This document shows positions 30,528 through 39,855 of a stretch of 64,000 nt of DNA, one piece after another. The stretch is from Methanobacterium sp. UBA176 (GTDB lineage Archaea > Methanobacteriota > Methanobacteria > Methanobacteriales > Methanobacteriaceae). The notes beneath the pieces were generated by a model. The model searched no databases. It worked only from the letters and a program-made list of their open reading frames with translations, and had not been told where the DNA came from. The translations under genes were made by a program, and so were the position numbers. Location of the stretch: the NCBI GenBank assembly GCA_002505765.1, contig DAVZ01000069.1:40918-104917 (forward strand), given 5' to 3'. Position 1 is the first letter of the stretch, and every line of letters begins with the position of its first letter.

Positions 30528-31208
30528 TTAATTTATAGATAGCTTTCCACTATGTAGAGCTGTCCCTACTAAAAAATCATTCAATCCTAATTTTTTGAGC
30601 TCCTGAATGTCTTTAGTTGTAATTCCGCCTCCAATAATTAATGAAGATGGAAGTTTTAAAAATTTTTTTATAAGTGTCTGGTTCACACCCTTTTCTGTTC
30701 CAACCCTTGAAATATCGAGTAGTATTATCTCTGAAGGATTTATTTCGGCCATTTTTTTTAGTATGGATTCAAGATCCATGTCTAAATAATTACTGAAGAG
30801 CCTGTTATCCTTAATATCTATACTTACTATAAATCTATTCTTATTATAGCTTTCCAGGATATTTTGGAGGTCACCTATACTTTTCAGTGTTTCAGTGGCA
30901 ATAATAACCTTTTGAGCTGCTTCAAGGGCTTTTTCGACTTTAGAAACATTATTTACGCCTGAATCAAGCATCACGGGTAACTTCTGATTTATCTTTTTAA
31001 TAATGCTGTAGTTTGGGGTTTTATTTTCTATTGCATCCAGATCAGCCACGTAGATTTTTTCTGCGCCTGCATCTTTAAGGGCTTTTGCAATTTTAAAGGG
31101 ATTAGATGAAGGATGGAATATAGTTTTAAGTGGAATATAGCTTTTTCTCTGGCCTGACTTTCCAGAAACTGCTCTTCCATTCATTAAATCTAAAACTGGT
31201 ATAATCAT
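30528..31208 (-). CDS. HisA-like TIM-barrel protein
   Basis: This 226-residue protein opens MIIPVLDLMNGRAVSGKSGQ, similar to HisA (first catalytic Asp), and has phosphate-binding ends LIIGGGIT and FLVGTALHSG. It is shorter than HisA and lacks a histidine-operon context, so it is probably a paralogue with another substrate and not the histidine enzyme. It pairs with the PfkB kinase downstream. Function unknown to me. Confidence 0.75.
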   Translation of the reverse strand: MIIPVLDLMNGRAVSGKSGQRKSYIPLKTIFHPSSNPFKIAKALKDAGAEKIYVADLDAIENKTPNYSIIKKINQKLPVMLDSGVNNVSKVEKALEAAQKVIIATETLKSIGDLQNILESYNKNRFIVSIDIKDNRLFSNYLDMDLESILKKMAEINPSEIILLDISRVGTEKGVNQTLIKKFLKLPSSLIIGGGITTKDIQELKKLGLNDFLVGTALHSGKLSIN

Positions 31209-31339
31209 ACATTTAATTATATATTTAAAGTTAAATCAATTTAACCCAGAAAAATAAGTTGATTTTTATTAATTTTATTACTGTCTATGCACAAGAATCA
31301 GGTATGGGTATTAAAATGAGCATTTTAAAAGTATCAGGG

Positions 31340-31440
31340 CATTACATTTGAGCAAAACCTAAGTCCAACGCCCCAATACATTTTTAGGGATTATCCATGG
31401 CCTCATTAAAGGAGGGGTTTGGCAAAGGATAAATGTAATG
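31340..31440. ncRNA. Candidate structured RNA or DNA element closed by a 10-bp stem
   Basis: In the 476-base gap 31209-31684, CATTACATTT (31340-31349) and AAATGTAATG (31431-31440) are perfect inverted repeats that close a 101-base unit. Inside, AAACC near 31355 can pair with GGTTT near 31417, and CCTC/GAGG forms a small inner hairpin near 31400-31415. The inside is less A+T-rich than its surroundings (GTCCAACGCCCC, CCATGGCC, GGAGGGG). The strand is undetermined. The remaining gap shows nothing else. Confidence 0.45.
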
Positions 31441-31684
31441 ATACATTTTTTGTATAAAGTATTAATTATAATAATGTTGTCCTAAATTGTATTTAATATT
31501 TTCTATTTTCATGGAAAAATTCTGGTGGATCATTTATGGTGAATAACCAGATGTTTTAAACTTTCCAAACTCTATAACTAACGTATCGTGCTTTAAACAA
31601 ACGTGATTTATTGAATTATCCAAAAATAATTTGTGTAAATAAGTTATGCTATCCACTATAAAAGAAAAAAAGAAACGAAATAAA

Positions 31685-31945
31685 TTAAATTTGGGCTAAG
31701 TATTTTTCAATCCCTTCTAATGCACAATCAGCAGCATCATCAGCTATTTTTGCACCTGCAGATGATAGATTATCAAATATTATATCGATGGACACATCTA
31801 CGTCCAGTTCCTCGTTATAATAGAGTTTTACGCTAATATCTATATCAACAACTTCTTTTTTTGAAACTTTAGAGAAAATAAAATCATGTGCAGAGGATAC
31901 AGCAATTTCTGATATTTTATCAACCTGTTCATCAGTTAATTCCAT
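31685..31945 (-). CDS. DUF3194 family protein
   Basis: The 86-residue protein matches the small archaeal family found next to prefoldin beta (MELTDEQVDKISEIAVSSAHDFIFS, then two strands rich in Asp and Val). Function unknown. It is the last gene of the exosome/proteasome superoperon, 13 bases after pfdB. Confidence 0.75.
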   Translation of the reverse strand: MELTDEQVDKISEIAVSSAHDFIFSKVSKKEVVDIDISVKLYYNEELDVDVSIDIIFDNLSSAGAKIADDAADCALEGIEKYLAQI

Positions 31946-31958
31946 GTATCGTTAACCT

Positions 31959-32309
31959 CTACTGTGGTCCTGAACCCTGCATCGCTTCTTGAATGGAGGC
32001 CTGCATTTCCTGAAGCCGCTTCATAATTCTCTCTTCCTGCCGTTTAACGGTTTTTTCACGAAGCTGCAATGTTTCAAGTTTGTCTTCAAGTTCTTTGGCC
32101 ATTTCATCTTTTTTAACCTTTATGAGCAATGTTCCAGCAGTTTTATAAACGTCTGCGTTTTCTTCTACTTTGTTTAATTCTTCAAGCGCTTTCTGGGTTT
32201 CTTTAAGCTGCAGATCAACATTTTGTTTTTGTATTGAAATTGCCTGAGCCTGCTGCTGCATCTGCTGAAATTGAGCTAATTGATGCTGTACATTTTGAGG
32301 AAGTTCCAT
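31959..32309 (-). CDS. pfdB: Prefoldin subunit beta
   Basis: This 116-residue coiled-coil protein (MELPQNVQHQLAQFQQMQQQ ... EERIMKRLQEMQASIQEAMQ) forms, with two alpha subunits, the hexameric chaperone that passes unfolded proteins to the thermosome. A short beta hairpin region is around DVYKTAGTLLIKVKKDEM. ATG at 32309 is preferred over the GTG 9 bases earlier, which lies in the SD GGGTGAT. It abuts pcc1. Confidence 0.92.
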   Translation of the reverse strand: MELPQNVQHQLAQFQQMQQQAQAISIQKQNVDLQLKETQKALEELNKVEENADVYKTAGTLLIKVKKDEMAKELEDKLETLQLREKTVKRQEERIMKRLQEMQASIQEAMQGSGPQ

Positions 32310-32310
32310 A

Positions 32311-32610
32311 TTAATCACCCGACCTTTTTGAATTTAAATTTTGTCTAATTTTATCAGATTTTAAATTTTGAACGTCGCAAGACAGTATTATCCATCTTAG
32401 ATAGGAATTAACAGATGCCCTCAAGGAAGGACTATCTTCAGCATGAACAATAAGGTTCAATATGTTCCCATTTAAACTGATACTAACTGAAGACCTTTCA
32501 GATGGTGAAGTTTTAAGTTCAGGCTCTATGGCCTTCAAAACTCTTTCAGCATCATTGGGACTTCTAAATTCTATTTGAAACTCTACCCTTACATATTCTG
32601 GAATATTCAT
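32311..32610 (-). CDS. pcc1: KEOPS complex subunit Pcc1
   Basis: This 99-residue protein fits Pcc1 (YVRVEFQIEFRSPNDAERVLKAIEPE, HAEDSPSLRASVNSYLRWI). In archaea Pcc1 dimerises within KEOPS, which with Kae1 makes the t6A37 modification of ANN-decoding tRNAs. The start overlaps the upstream Brix gene by 4 bases and pfdB follows at once. This position in the superoperon is usual. Confidence 0.88.
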   Translation of the reverse strand: MNIPEYVRVEFQIEFRSPNDAERVLKAIEPELKTSPSERSSVSISLNGNILNLIVHAEDSPSLRASVNSYLRWIILSCDVQNLKSDKIRQNLNSKRSGD

Positions 32611-33086
32611 TGAAATCTTCTTACGTAAATTTTAGGATCTGTTAACTCGCCTTCTTTATCATAAAACTCTAAGGTAGCTTTATTATCGTCTTTACCTTCT
32701 TTAACCCATAGAATGTTGTTATACATGTTCTCGGGTGCTTCTTCGATGTCTAAGATTTTTGACAGCGAGTTTCCAATATCAGGAATATCTGATTTTATTT
32801 TGAGCTTATCAGAATCTATTTTACCTTTAAGATTTAAAAGTACCACTGAAATATACATGCTAATTAGGATTTCCCCATTTTCATCGTATATTTCAATTCT
32901 ACTTGGGTTTCCTTTAATCTGTGAAACCAGTGCAAATTTTTTATATCCAGATGAGGAAGCATCCATTAAAACATCCCTAAAACTCATTTTGCCTCTGTTT
33001 ACGTACTTGGAATTTAAAGCACGGCTCAAACTCCGGCAAAAAGATCTTGTTTTTTGGGAAGGCTTTCTTGATGTCGTAATAAACAT
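32607..33086 (-). CDS. Brix-domain rRNA-processing protein
   Basis: This 159-residue protein begins MFITTSRKPSQKTRSFCRSLSRAL, the Imp4/Brix-type opening, and is close in length to archaeal Brix proteins. Eukaryotic relatives (Imp4, Rpf1) act in ribosome biogenesis and an equivalent role is assumed. It is in the superoperon between rpoP and pcc1, with a 4-base overlap to pcc1. Confidence 0.88.
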   Translation of the reverse strand: MFITTSRKPSQKTRSFCRSLSRALNSKYVNRGKMSFRDVLMDASSSGYKKFALVSQIKGNPSRIEIYDENGEILISMYISVVLLNLKGKIDSDKLKIKSDIPDIGNSLSKILDIEEAPENMYNNILWVKEGKDDNKATLEFYDKEGELTDPKIYVRRFQ

Positions 33087-33103
33087 TTAATACTGCCATG
33101 AAA

Positions 33104-33235
33104 TTATCTTGCGCTTATGTCCCTTTTTACAGGTGGAATTTCCTTAAACAGAATTCTATACCTGCATTTAGGGCATTTAGCTTCTGTATATCCTTTAAGA
33201 TCTACTAAAGTACCACATTTTGCACATTTGTACAT
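33104..33235 (-). CDS. rpoP: DNA-directed RNA polymerase subunit P (Rpo12)
   Basis: The 43-residue zinc-ribbon subunit reads [20 protein letters not shown] then [15 protein letters not shown], giving two CxxC pairs as in RPB12. ATG at 33235 has GGAG eight bases upstream. The frame is open further 5' but that part is not conserved. Located between L37Ae and the Brix gene, its normal archaeal position. Confidence 0.93.
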   Translation of the reverse strand: MYKCAKCGTLVDLKGYTEAKCPKCRYRILFKEIPPVKRDISAR

Positions 33236-33359
33236 TTTGATTACTCCAAATATTGAAAATATTTTTTTGATCAGAAAACCTATCAAACCTTTTCAGGTTC
33301 TACACCAGAAAAACCAGTTTTTGTTGGCTAAGGTTTTCTTCAACCTTGAGGATCATTAA

Positions 33360-33638
33360 TCATCGATTTCCTTCAACTCCAATGATCCTCTTAATGTTCC
33401 TTGTGGCTGTTCTGGCCATTGGAGTTTGTGGAACATATGCTCCACCAGTAAATACAGTGTTACACTTCTTACATTTCCATATGCCGCTGCTTATTCTTCT
33501 AACAGCAACTCTATCACATTGAGGACAGGTATGGTTTTTCTTCATCTTCTCTTCTATACCTTTAACGGTCCTTTTGGCTTTTCTCCCGTATCTTGGACCG
33601 AATCTTCCTGTTATACCGACTTTTTTAGTTCTTGCCAT
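33360..33638 (-). CDS. rpl37ae: 50S ribosomal protein L37Ae
   Basis: The 92-residue zinc-ribbon ribosomal protein starts [20 protein letters not shown] and has [19 protein letters not shown] plus CKKC. GGTGAT lies just before ATG at 33638. An earlier in-frame ATG would add seven residues through the SD. It separates exosome genes from rpoP. Confidence 0.95.
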   Translation of the reverse strand: MARTKKVGITGRFGPRYGRKAKRTVKGIEEKMKKNHTCPQCDRVAVRRISSGIWKCKKCNTVFTGGAYVPQTPMARTATRNIKRIIGVEGNR

Positions 33639-33665
33639 TTTATCACCTGTAAATGCCAATTTTTC

Positions 33666-34457
33666 TTATTTTAAATGTTTTCTAAGTTCTCCTGTTTTCT
33701 GGGAAGTTATACCAATCGCTTTGATTATTTCCTCGTTAGTAAAGGGCATTTCGCCTCCTTTCTGCATTGCACAGATGCTACCATCTTCTCTCATTCCTAT
33801 AGAGATTCTGGCATCCATTATGTTCTCTTCATCAAGTGATGGGTCAATAACCAGTTCGCCACCTATCTTTGCAAATGTGCACATTAAAGGGGTTTCTTTA
33901 ATGGGCAGTTCCATAAAATTTTCTTCGTCAATGACTATTTTATCATTTTCAACCTTTGCAGTTGGTATTTTAGTGTTTAAAATGGCGGCCACGCTTCCTA
34001 AAACCGCAGCATCCATGAGGTTGCCGTCGTAATCAAGAACATGGAGATCCAGAAATATCATCCACACTTTCTCACCTTCAATAATGCAAAGTTTTTCTAA
34101 ATCTATGACTTTGCCTTCTCTTAAACAACGGTCTGTAACTCTTGCCAGTTCTACTGACCTTTCATCAGGGGGTCCTGGCTCAAATGTAGGGGATGCCATT
34201 GGTAATAATTCAGAATTGGTCATTAAAACACCAACATTAGGTGTATCTGCAAAGGGTTCTCCAATCTGGGGCTTTATTCCTATCATTATCTGTGTATTGC
34301 CCATTTTAACCCTTGCAGAACCTTCAGCTTTTTCAATTATCCCCACTTCAAGCTCTATATCTCTGTAATCATCAGGAGATCGGCCGTCTGCACGTTCTCC
34401 TTTCCTTATAAGTTCTGTTATACTTCTCCTTGTAATTTCAGGAACTATACTAACCAT
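33666..34457 (-). CDS. rrp42: Exosome complex component Rrp42
   Basis: This 263-residue RNase PH-fold protein is the non-catalytic partner in the hexameric archaeal exosome ring that trims RNA 3'-5'. Features are [32 protein letters not shown] and the later [18 protein letters not shown]. The start codon is one of three in-frame ATGs, and 34457 follows GGTGATG and overlaps the rrp41 stop by 8 bases. Confidence 0.93.
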   Translation of the reverse strand: MVSIVPEITRRSITELIRKGERADGRSPDDYRDIELEVGIIEKAEGSARVKMGNTQIMIGIKPQIGEPFADTPNVGVLMTNSELLPMASPTFEPGPPDERSVELARVTDRCLREGKVIDLEKLCIIEGEKVWMIFLDLHVLDYDGNLMDAAVLGSVAAILNTKIPTAKVENDKIVIDEENFMELPIKETPLMCTFAKIGGELVIDPSLDEENIMDARISIGMREDGSICAMQKGGEMPFTNEEIIKAIGITSQKTGELRKHLK

Positions 34458-35163
34458 TGTCATCACCATATCTGTTTCTAATGGCTTCTTTTTGAGTTTC
34501 GTTGATCTTTTTGCATCCTTCAACAGCAAGATCAAGTGCTCTGTCAAATTCATCAGGTGTTAAATGCCCGTCCATTTGAAGGAGTGTTATTTCGCTGGTT
34601 CTGGGCATTATGGCGACAGGCAAATCAGCCTCACCATCTTTATCTTCATCTTCTGAAAGATCCAGTATAACATTGCCCCCTGCTTTTCCAGCTGCACATG
34701 AAACCACTAAATCTCTCATTGGTATCCCTGCATCGGCCAGTGCAACAGAAGCTGCTGTAATCCCAGCACATCTTGTGCCTCCTTCAGCCTCCAGAATTTC
34801 GATAAACACGTCAATTGTTGATCTTGGGAACTTTTCAAGAAATACAGCAGGTCTCAGTGCATCTGCAGTTATTTTGGATATCTCTACAGATCTTCTATCT
34901 GGTCCAGGTCTCTTCCTCTCTCCAACAGAAAAGGGAGCCATATTGTATCTGCATCTTATAACTGCCATGTTCGGTTTCATTATTCTTCTTACATGTAGTT
35001 CTCTTGGGCCATAAACTGCTGCGAGAATTTTATTTCCTCCAATTTCCAGATAAGCAGAGCCATCTGCTCTTTCCAGTACTCCTGCTTCTATTTTTATTGG
35101 TCTTAACTCGTCAAAATTTCTTCCATCTGCCCTTAAATTGTTGTTATTATTATTTATTAGGAT
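34450..35163 (-). CDS. rrp41: Exosome complex component Rrp41 (no canonical start codon visible)
   Basis: The catalytic phosphorolytic subunit. The conserved LRADGR opening, [20 protein letters not shown] and [19 protein letters not shown] are all present, so the gene must begin near 35157-35163. In that frame there is no ATG, GTG or TTG between a TAG upstream (inside rrp4) and ATG 34980, which is too far in. After the SD GGGGTGAT the in-frame codons are TAT ATC CTA ATA. I place the start at ATC 35163 provisionally, and ATA 35157 is also possible. A sequencing or real indel in the AAT-rich run is the main alternative. Confidence 0.85.
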   Translation of the reverse strand: MLINNNNNNLRADGRNFDELRPIKIEAGVLERADGSAYLEIGGNKILAAVYGPRELHVRRIMKPNMAVIRCRYNMAPFSVGERKRPGPDRRSVEISKITADALRPAVFLEKFPRSTIDVFIEILEAEGGTRCAGITAASVALADAGIPMRDLVVSCAAGKAGGNVILDLSEDEDKDGEADLPVAIMPRTSEITLLQMDGHLTPDEFDRALDLAVEGCKKINETQKEAIRNRYGDDNG

Positions 35164-35167
35164 ATAA

Positions 35168-35887
35168 TCACCCCTCTTCTATATCTGGCTCAGGGACTTC
35201 TTCTTCATCTTCAATTTCTTTACCAAGAAGTTCATAAAGCATATTTCTTACTCTATCTGTTAATCCGGAGGTGTGGGCCTGATCTTCTATCATGTTAATT
35301 ACTCTTTCAGCAATGCGTTCCATTTCTGGCTTGCCTTTAACCCAAACCACCCCATTTTGACCAACTATGATGTCACATTTTGTTTCATCCTTTATCATAT
35401 TGATCATGGATCCCTTTTTGCCTATGAGGCGTGGTACTTTGGTTGGAGTAATATAAATTAAGATTCCACCTCTGAATTTACCGAGTCCTCGTCCTTTTAA
35501 ACCCAATTTTACCTTTTTCACTTCATCAACATCAACAACTCTTAGAAATAGAACATCGCCAACGTCGAATGCCTTACTTAAATCTCTCTTTTCTTTTCCA
35601 AAAACATCTGAGGCGGGTAAAAATCCGGAATATGGTGAATTAATATCTAAATTCCACATAGAAAATCTTATATCTGTTATTTCACCAATTACCACATCTC
35701 CTCTTTTTGGGATGTATTTGCTCTGCAGTGGTATTACGCTGATTTTTTTATCCCTTACTGCAACCAATCCAACTAGAGAAGAACATATCTTGTTACCTTC
35801 CTTGAATGTTCCTCTTCCTGTATGATATTCATCATCAGCGAGAACATCTCCAGGAACTACTAAATTTTTATCTTCTACAAATATCAC
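35168..35887 (-). CDS. rrp4: Exosome complex component Rrp4
   Basis: The 239-residue RNA-binding cap protein of the archaeal exosome has an N-terminal domain, an S1 domain (~60-135, [21 protein letters not shown]) and a KH domain (~145-200, [14 protein letters not shown]). It has an acidic tail. GTG start with GGAGG upstream. rrp41 begins about five bases after its stop, so the two are tightly coupled. Confidence 0.94.
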   Translation of the reverse strand: MIFVEDKNLVVPGDVLADDEYHTGRGTFKEGNKICSSLVGLVAVRDKKISVIPLQSKYIPKRGDVVIGEITDIRFSMWNLDINSPYSGFLPASDVFGKEKRDLSKAFDVGDVLFLRVVDVDEVKKVKLGLKGRGLGKFRGGILIYITPTKVPRLIGKKGSMINMIKDETKCDIIVGQNGVVWVKGKPEMERIAERVINMIEDQAHTSGLTDRVRNMLYELLGKEIEDEEEVPEPDIEEG

Positions 35888-36012
35888 GTTCTGCCTCCTT
35901 TAATGTGGAAAGCCATAAAAAGTATGGTGAAGTATTAAAGGTTTAAACTGTTTGAATTTATTTCACCAAAATAATACATTAAAAATTATATAAATGTAAT
36001 TCACCATAAGAA

Positions 36013-36708
36013 TCATTTAATTAATTTGGTTTCCACCTGTCCACCTGTTAGCTCACTCAGTTTTCTGTGAAAGCTTTCCTGTAGACCTCCAGGCACTTCA
36101 ACCACAGCTATCCATGATCCATCCTTTTGCCATTCTTCTCTTTTTGTTTTTCCATATTCTGAGATTACAGAATATACCTTTCCTGTATAATCTCCAGGTA
36201 TCTTTATTGCCATATCAACTTTTTCAAATTTTATGGGTATCTTTACACGAATGGCCTTAAGAACGTCATTTACCTGTTCATCAACGCCTTTAAATGGATC
36301 TATATGGACTTTAGCTTCTTCCATAGCTATTTCAATTCTTCTTGCAGGGTGAGGAAGTTTTGTCTGGGGGTTAATGGCCTCTCTTGTAATTTTAGCAATA
36401 ACCTTTTTTCTTTTCTCCGCTTGCATCTCCTTTCGCTGGTGGGCAGTTAATTGAACCTGCCCTTTTTTTATTATTATTGCGGCAGCTTCAAGGGGATCTG
36501 TACTATTAAAAGCTTTGTTCATGGCTTCTTCAGAAGCTTTATCTCCCCTTTTTGCATCCTTGAATATTTCTTCAACAGCCAGAACTTCTTCAAGCGGTAT
36601 TTCTTTACCTCTTTTATAGTCAGATGCAAGGTCTGGATCTACCAGAATTTCAAAACGCTGGCCAAAATATTCAAGGCGGGCTATTACTGAATCTTCAAGG
36701 GTTACCAT
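36013..36708 (-). CDS. SBDS-family ribosome maturation protein
   Basis: This 231-residue homologue of SBDS/Sdo1 has the N-terminal FYSH domain ([27 protein letters not shown]) and the helical middle [21 protein letters not shown]. In eukaryotes it releases the anti-association factor eIF6 from the 60S subunit, and an equivalent archaeal role is likely. It follows psmA by 4 bases and precedes rrp4 by about 125. Confidence 0.95.
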   Translation of the reverse strand: MVTLEDSVIARLEYFGQRFEILVDPDLASDYKRGKEIPLEEVLAVEEIFKDAKRGDKASEEAMNKAFNSTDPLEAAAIIIKKGQVQLTAHQRKEMQAEKRKKVIAKITREAINPQTKLPHPARRIEIAMEEAKVHIDPFKGVDEQVNDVLKAIRVKIPIKFEKVDMAIKIPGDYTGKVYSVISEYGKTKREEWQKDGSWIAVVEVPGGLQESFHRKLSELTGGQVETKLIK

Positions 36709-36712
36709 TTCT

Positions 36713-37468
36713 CTATTCCTCTTCTTCCTCTTCCTCCTTAGGTTTTCTTAAGAGAAGTTCTTCAATATACTCTTCAATTTCATCTTCGCTTAATTTCCTG
36801 AATTTTTTGGTACTGAATTCAATTACTGCAATTTCCACGCTTTCAGCAGTAGTTTTACCTTCTGTGGCCTCGTATACAGCATCTAATGCAAGATCAATGG
36901 CTTCACTTAATTTCATATCTTCTCTATATTTCTTTTCAAACTCATCCATTGCTATCTGTCTTCCAGCACCTATTGCTGTAGCTTTATATTCAATTAACGC
37001 TCCACTTGGATCAGTTTCAAATAGTTTACATCCGTATTCGTTAACTCCTCCAATTATAAGGGCTGAACCAAAGGGTCTCACACCACCGTGCTGTGTGTAC
37101 ATCTGTTTCATGTCACATATTTTTTTTGCCAATCCTTCTACTCTGATTGGTTCGTTATATGTTATTCTGTTAATCTGGGACTCTAATCTTGCTCTTTCAA
37201 TTAGAGACCTTGCGTCAGCCACAAGTCCGGAGGTTGCTGCACCAATATGGTCATCAATCTGGAATATCTTTTCTATGGATTTTGGCTCAACCAGTTTACT
37301 TGTTGGCCGTTTATCAACAACAAGTACGATACCTTCACTGGATTTTACACCTAATGAGGTTGTACCTCTTTTTACCGCTTCTCTTGCATATTCAACCTGA
37401 AAAAGTCTTCCATCTGGGCTAAATACAGTTATAGCCCTATCATATCCTGCTCCTGGCATCGGTTGCAT
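36713..37468 (-). CDS. psmA: Proteasome subunit alpha
   Basis: This 251-residue subunit forms the outer rings of the 20S proteasome. The alpha signature [28 protein letters not shown] is at the N-terminus, and the protein ends in a run of Glu. It gates substrate entry in partnership with PAN-type ATPases, and the beta subunit is not in this window. It is followed by the SBDS gene. Confidence 0.97.
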   Translation of the reverse strand: MQPMPGAGYDRAITVFSPDGRLFQVEYAREAVKRGTTSLGVKSSEGIVLVVDKRPTSKLVEPKSIEKIFQIDDHIGAATSGLVADARSLIERARLESQINRITYNEPIRVEGLAKKICDMKQMYTQHGGVRPFGSALIIGGVNEYGCKLFETDPSGALIEYKATAIGAGRQIAMDEFEKKYREDMKLSEAIDLALDAVYEATEGKTTAESVEIAVIEFSTKKFRKLSEDEIEEYIEELLLRKPKEEEEEEE

Positions 37469-37644
37469 ATATATACCTCTCTATTATTTTTCAATTACAT
37501 AAATGAACTTAATTTATATTTTTAATTCTTCAACTTGTTTATATTTTACATAAATTTATTTACCTATTTCTAAATTGCTTGGATGATATTTAGAACCCAT
37601 GTATTTTTCAATTTAAATGAATTCAAAATATAAATAAAAACTAT

Positions 37645-38025
37645 TTATTTATGTTTGTCTTTTAGTTTAATATACTTTTTTATTGCTGCTTTAATAGTCC
37701 CTGAAATACCGAGGGTATGAAAAACAACAGGTTTACCTTTAAATTTATTTATAAGGAGGAGTGATGCTCTAACTGCTTCTATTTCATTCCTGTTACATTG
37801 AATTATTCCTTTAATTATATTTTCATCATTGGATGATCCAAAGTACCAGATTTTCATTATCCATAGATTGAATTTGCTGGTTTCACGTTCTCCATGAAAG
37901 TTTAATGAAGATTCCCATACCAGGGAAATCACGTCTTCCTTTTCTAAGGGCGTGGCTGAAATGGCCTCAAATGCAATGTATCTTTTTTTATTTCTGAGGG
38001 TTGGAGGAAGTATTTTAAGTTTCAT
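37645..38025 (-). CDS. rnp2: Ribonuclease P protein component 2 (Pop5)
   Basis: This 126-residue protein matches archaeal Pop5: MKLKILPPTLRNKKRYIAFEAIS and later GIIQCNRNEIEAVRASLLLI. With Rpp30 it activates the catalytic domain of RNase P RNA for tRNA 5' processing. It lies 10 bases downstream of rnp3 and 176 bases upstream of psmA. Confidence 0.92.
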   Translation of the reverse strand: MKLKILPPTLRNKKRYIAFEAISATPLEKEDVISLVWESSLNFHGERETSKFNLWIMKIWYFGSSNDENIIKGIIQCNRNEIEAVRASLLLINKFKGKPVVFHTLGISGTIKAAIKKYIKLKDKHK

Positions 38026-38035
38026 TTTTACCAGC

Positions 38036-38725
38036 CTATTTCAGTATTCTGACTCCTTTTTGCACGGTATTTCTTCTTATTTTATTTCTCTCTAATATAT
38101 CCAGGGGATATCGGGATAAAGAGTCATTTGCTTCCTGTAAAGTCATCCCAAAAAAGCCCAATAATGTGATTATATCTTCAGGAGTCCTGAGGTCGTATAT
38201 AGAACTGGCATTGCTTGTGGTTACAAGTGGAAATTTAAATTTATGTTTTAGTTTAATTATCTCTCTTAAATTAGTTAATATTTTAGTCCTGAATAGTGAA
38301 CTGGTTTTAATTATTTGATTGAGGTTAATCTCAAGGGCAACTTTGTTTTCTGCAGCTTTTTTTGCAATTATATGATTGATTCCACTACCTCTTCGGTTTT
38401 TATATGTATTTGCAAGTATATCAACTCTTGGATCTTCACATGCTGCTCTATTTATTTTTATATTTCCTCCATTTACTATCAAAACATCTGCTTTTGGCCT
38501 GAATTTATGGATATTCTTTTTCATGTCCTCTGGGTTTTTGGCATAGATTTTAACTCCACTTAAAATGAGGAAATCTTCTTCAATCTTTCTTAATTTTTCT
38601 ATTTTTCCCCCGTTAAAATCTTTAGAAGATTGGATCAAAGCAATGCCTTTATAACCCAATATACTTGCTTCATTAGCTAAATGGGAATTTTCACCGACGT
38701 TGAAATCAAAATACATGTTATTCAC
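38036..38725 (-). CDS. rnp3: Ribonuclease P protein component 3 (Rpp30)
   Basis: This 229-residue TIM-barrel-like protein of the PHP-related Rpp30 family contains YFDFNVGENSHLANEASILGYKGIALI and LEINLNQIIKTSSLFRTKIL. It partners Pop5 in RNase P. Its start overlaps the upstream DUF54 gene by 8 bases and rnp2 follows. Confidence 0.92.
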   Translation of the reverse strand: MNNMYFDFNVGENSHLANEASILGYKGIALIQSSKDFNGGKIEKLRKIEEDFLILSGVKIYAKNPEDMKKNIHKFRPKADVLIVNGGNIKINRAACEDPRVDILANTYKNRRGSGINHIIAKKAAENKVALEINLNQIIKTSSLFRTKILTNLREIIKLKHKFKFPLVTTSNASSIYDLRTPEDIITLLGFFGMTLQEANDSLSRYPLDILERNKIRRNTVQKGVRILK

Positions 38726-39140
38726 CGAAAATTTCCCTTGCTAGTTTTAGGGCATTTTCCTTTTTAGCAGGATATGCAGCTATCTTTATTTTGACGTGTA
38801 TGGCATCCCCGTGCTCTATAATCTTTAGATCTCCCGAATATGCCCTCTGCTTATCAAATCTCAGAAATAAATTTCCTTTCTCATCCATCTTGATATCCAG
38901 TTCATTAAGAAGTCTTTTTTTAACCTGAAGATCCAGATTTTCTAATATTTTAATAAATTCTTTAATATCACCACGTTTGGTGATTTTATCGTGCAGTATT
39001 AAAACTGGATTTTTAAAATAGCCCTCTGTAATATCTGTTTGAGGGGAAGAGTTCGGAAAAAGTGTTTTAATTGCCTCTCTAACTTTATTTTCATTTTCTG
39101 TTCCATAAACAAACACACGATAGGAGATGTTATGGATCAT
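38718..39140 (-). CDS. RNA-binding protein of the DUF54/COG1325 family
   Basis: This 140-residue archaeal protein (MIHNISYRVFVYGTENENKVREAIKTLFPN; FLRFDKQRAYSGDLKII) belongs to a family annotated as a predicted RNA-binding or exosome-associated protein from its constant place in the superoperon. The activity is not established. It lies between L15e and rnp3. Confidence 0.85.
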   Translation of the reverse strand: MIHNISYRVFVYGTENENKVREAIKTLFPNSSPQTDITEGYFKNPVLILHDKITKRGDIKEFIKILENLDLQVKKRLLNELDIKMDEKGNLFLRFDKQRAYSGDLKIIEHGDAIHVKIKIAAYPAKKENALKLAREIFGE

Positions 39141-39178
39141 AAAATTTTATCCTTTTATTTTAAAAAAAGATTTAAGGC

Positions 39179-39724
39179 TTATCTTGCCTTTTCAGCGCCT
39201 TTACCTTTTCCTCGAAGTCCACGGGTTTTTTTACCTTCGCTGGTTAGGCCTCTAAATACACGATTCTTGTGTTGATTTTCGCATATCCAGTTAATGTTCC
39301 TGTCGTTTTTAATGGACGGATGGTTAGGATCAACCAGTATAATTTCGTAGAACTTGAATTTACCGTCTTCCCATACCCAATATGAGTTTAAGACTTCCAG
39401 GTTAGGGTATTTTCTGGCAACTCTTTCTTCAGCTATTCTCTTTATGGATTTTGCAGGGGTTATTTTTTTAACACCCATTCTTTTAGGTTTTCTTCCTGCT
39501 GTGAATCTTGTTTTACGTCTTCCACCGCGTCTAACCCTTGTTCTTACAACAATATATCCTTTTTTAGCTTTATATCCTAAAGATCTTGCTTTGTCAATTC
39601 TTGTAGGTTTATCTATTCTTTGAATCGTGCTTTCCTTTCTCCACAATGGAGCTCTCTTTTGCATAAGCTCCTTTACGTAGGAATCGCCGGGATTTTTCCA
39701 TGCGTCTCTAATATATTTATACAA
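39179..39724 (-). CDS. rpl15e: 50S ribosomal protein L15e
   Basis: The 181-residue basic protein contains [46 protein letters not shown] and a Gly/Lys tail. The TTG at 39724 is chosen as start because GAGGTG lies six bases upstream and it gives the family's usual MYKYIRDAW opening. An ATG 54 bases upstream has no such support and would add an unconserved extension. A perfect GGGAC/GTCCC hairpin lies at 39764-39776 in the leader. It heads the superoperon. Confidence 0.94.
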   Translation of the reverse strand: MYKYIRDAWKNPGDSYVKELMQKRAPLWRKESTIQRIDKPTRIDKARSLGYKAKKGYIVVRTRVRRGGRRKTRFTAGRKPKRMGVKKITPAKSIKRIAEERVARKYPNLEVLNSYWVWEDGKFKFYEIILVDPNHPSIKNDRNINWICENQHKNRVFRGLTSEGKKTRGLRGKGKGAEKAR

Positions 39725-39729
39725 ATTTA

Positions 39730-39767
<38 letters not shown>

Positions 39768-39855
39768 CGTTGTCCCAAAAAAAAAGATACTTCTCACTCA
39801 GTTGGTGATGATCATTATAAGTTTAAGTCTATATAAAAAGGTTACGCACAAGAAA

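Noticed and set aside
34450..34980. rrp41 starting at the ATG at 34980
   Set aside because: This would delete the conserved LRADGR region and the first strands. The open frame upstream is clearly Rrp41, so the start must be near 35157-35163.
39790..39850. Box C/D guide RNA suggested by GGTGATGATCA
   Set aside because: A C-like box is present but no D box (CTGA) or second pair is found at a suitable distance.
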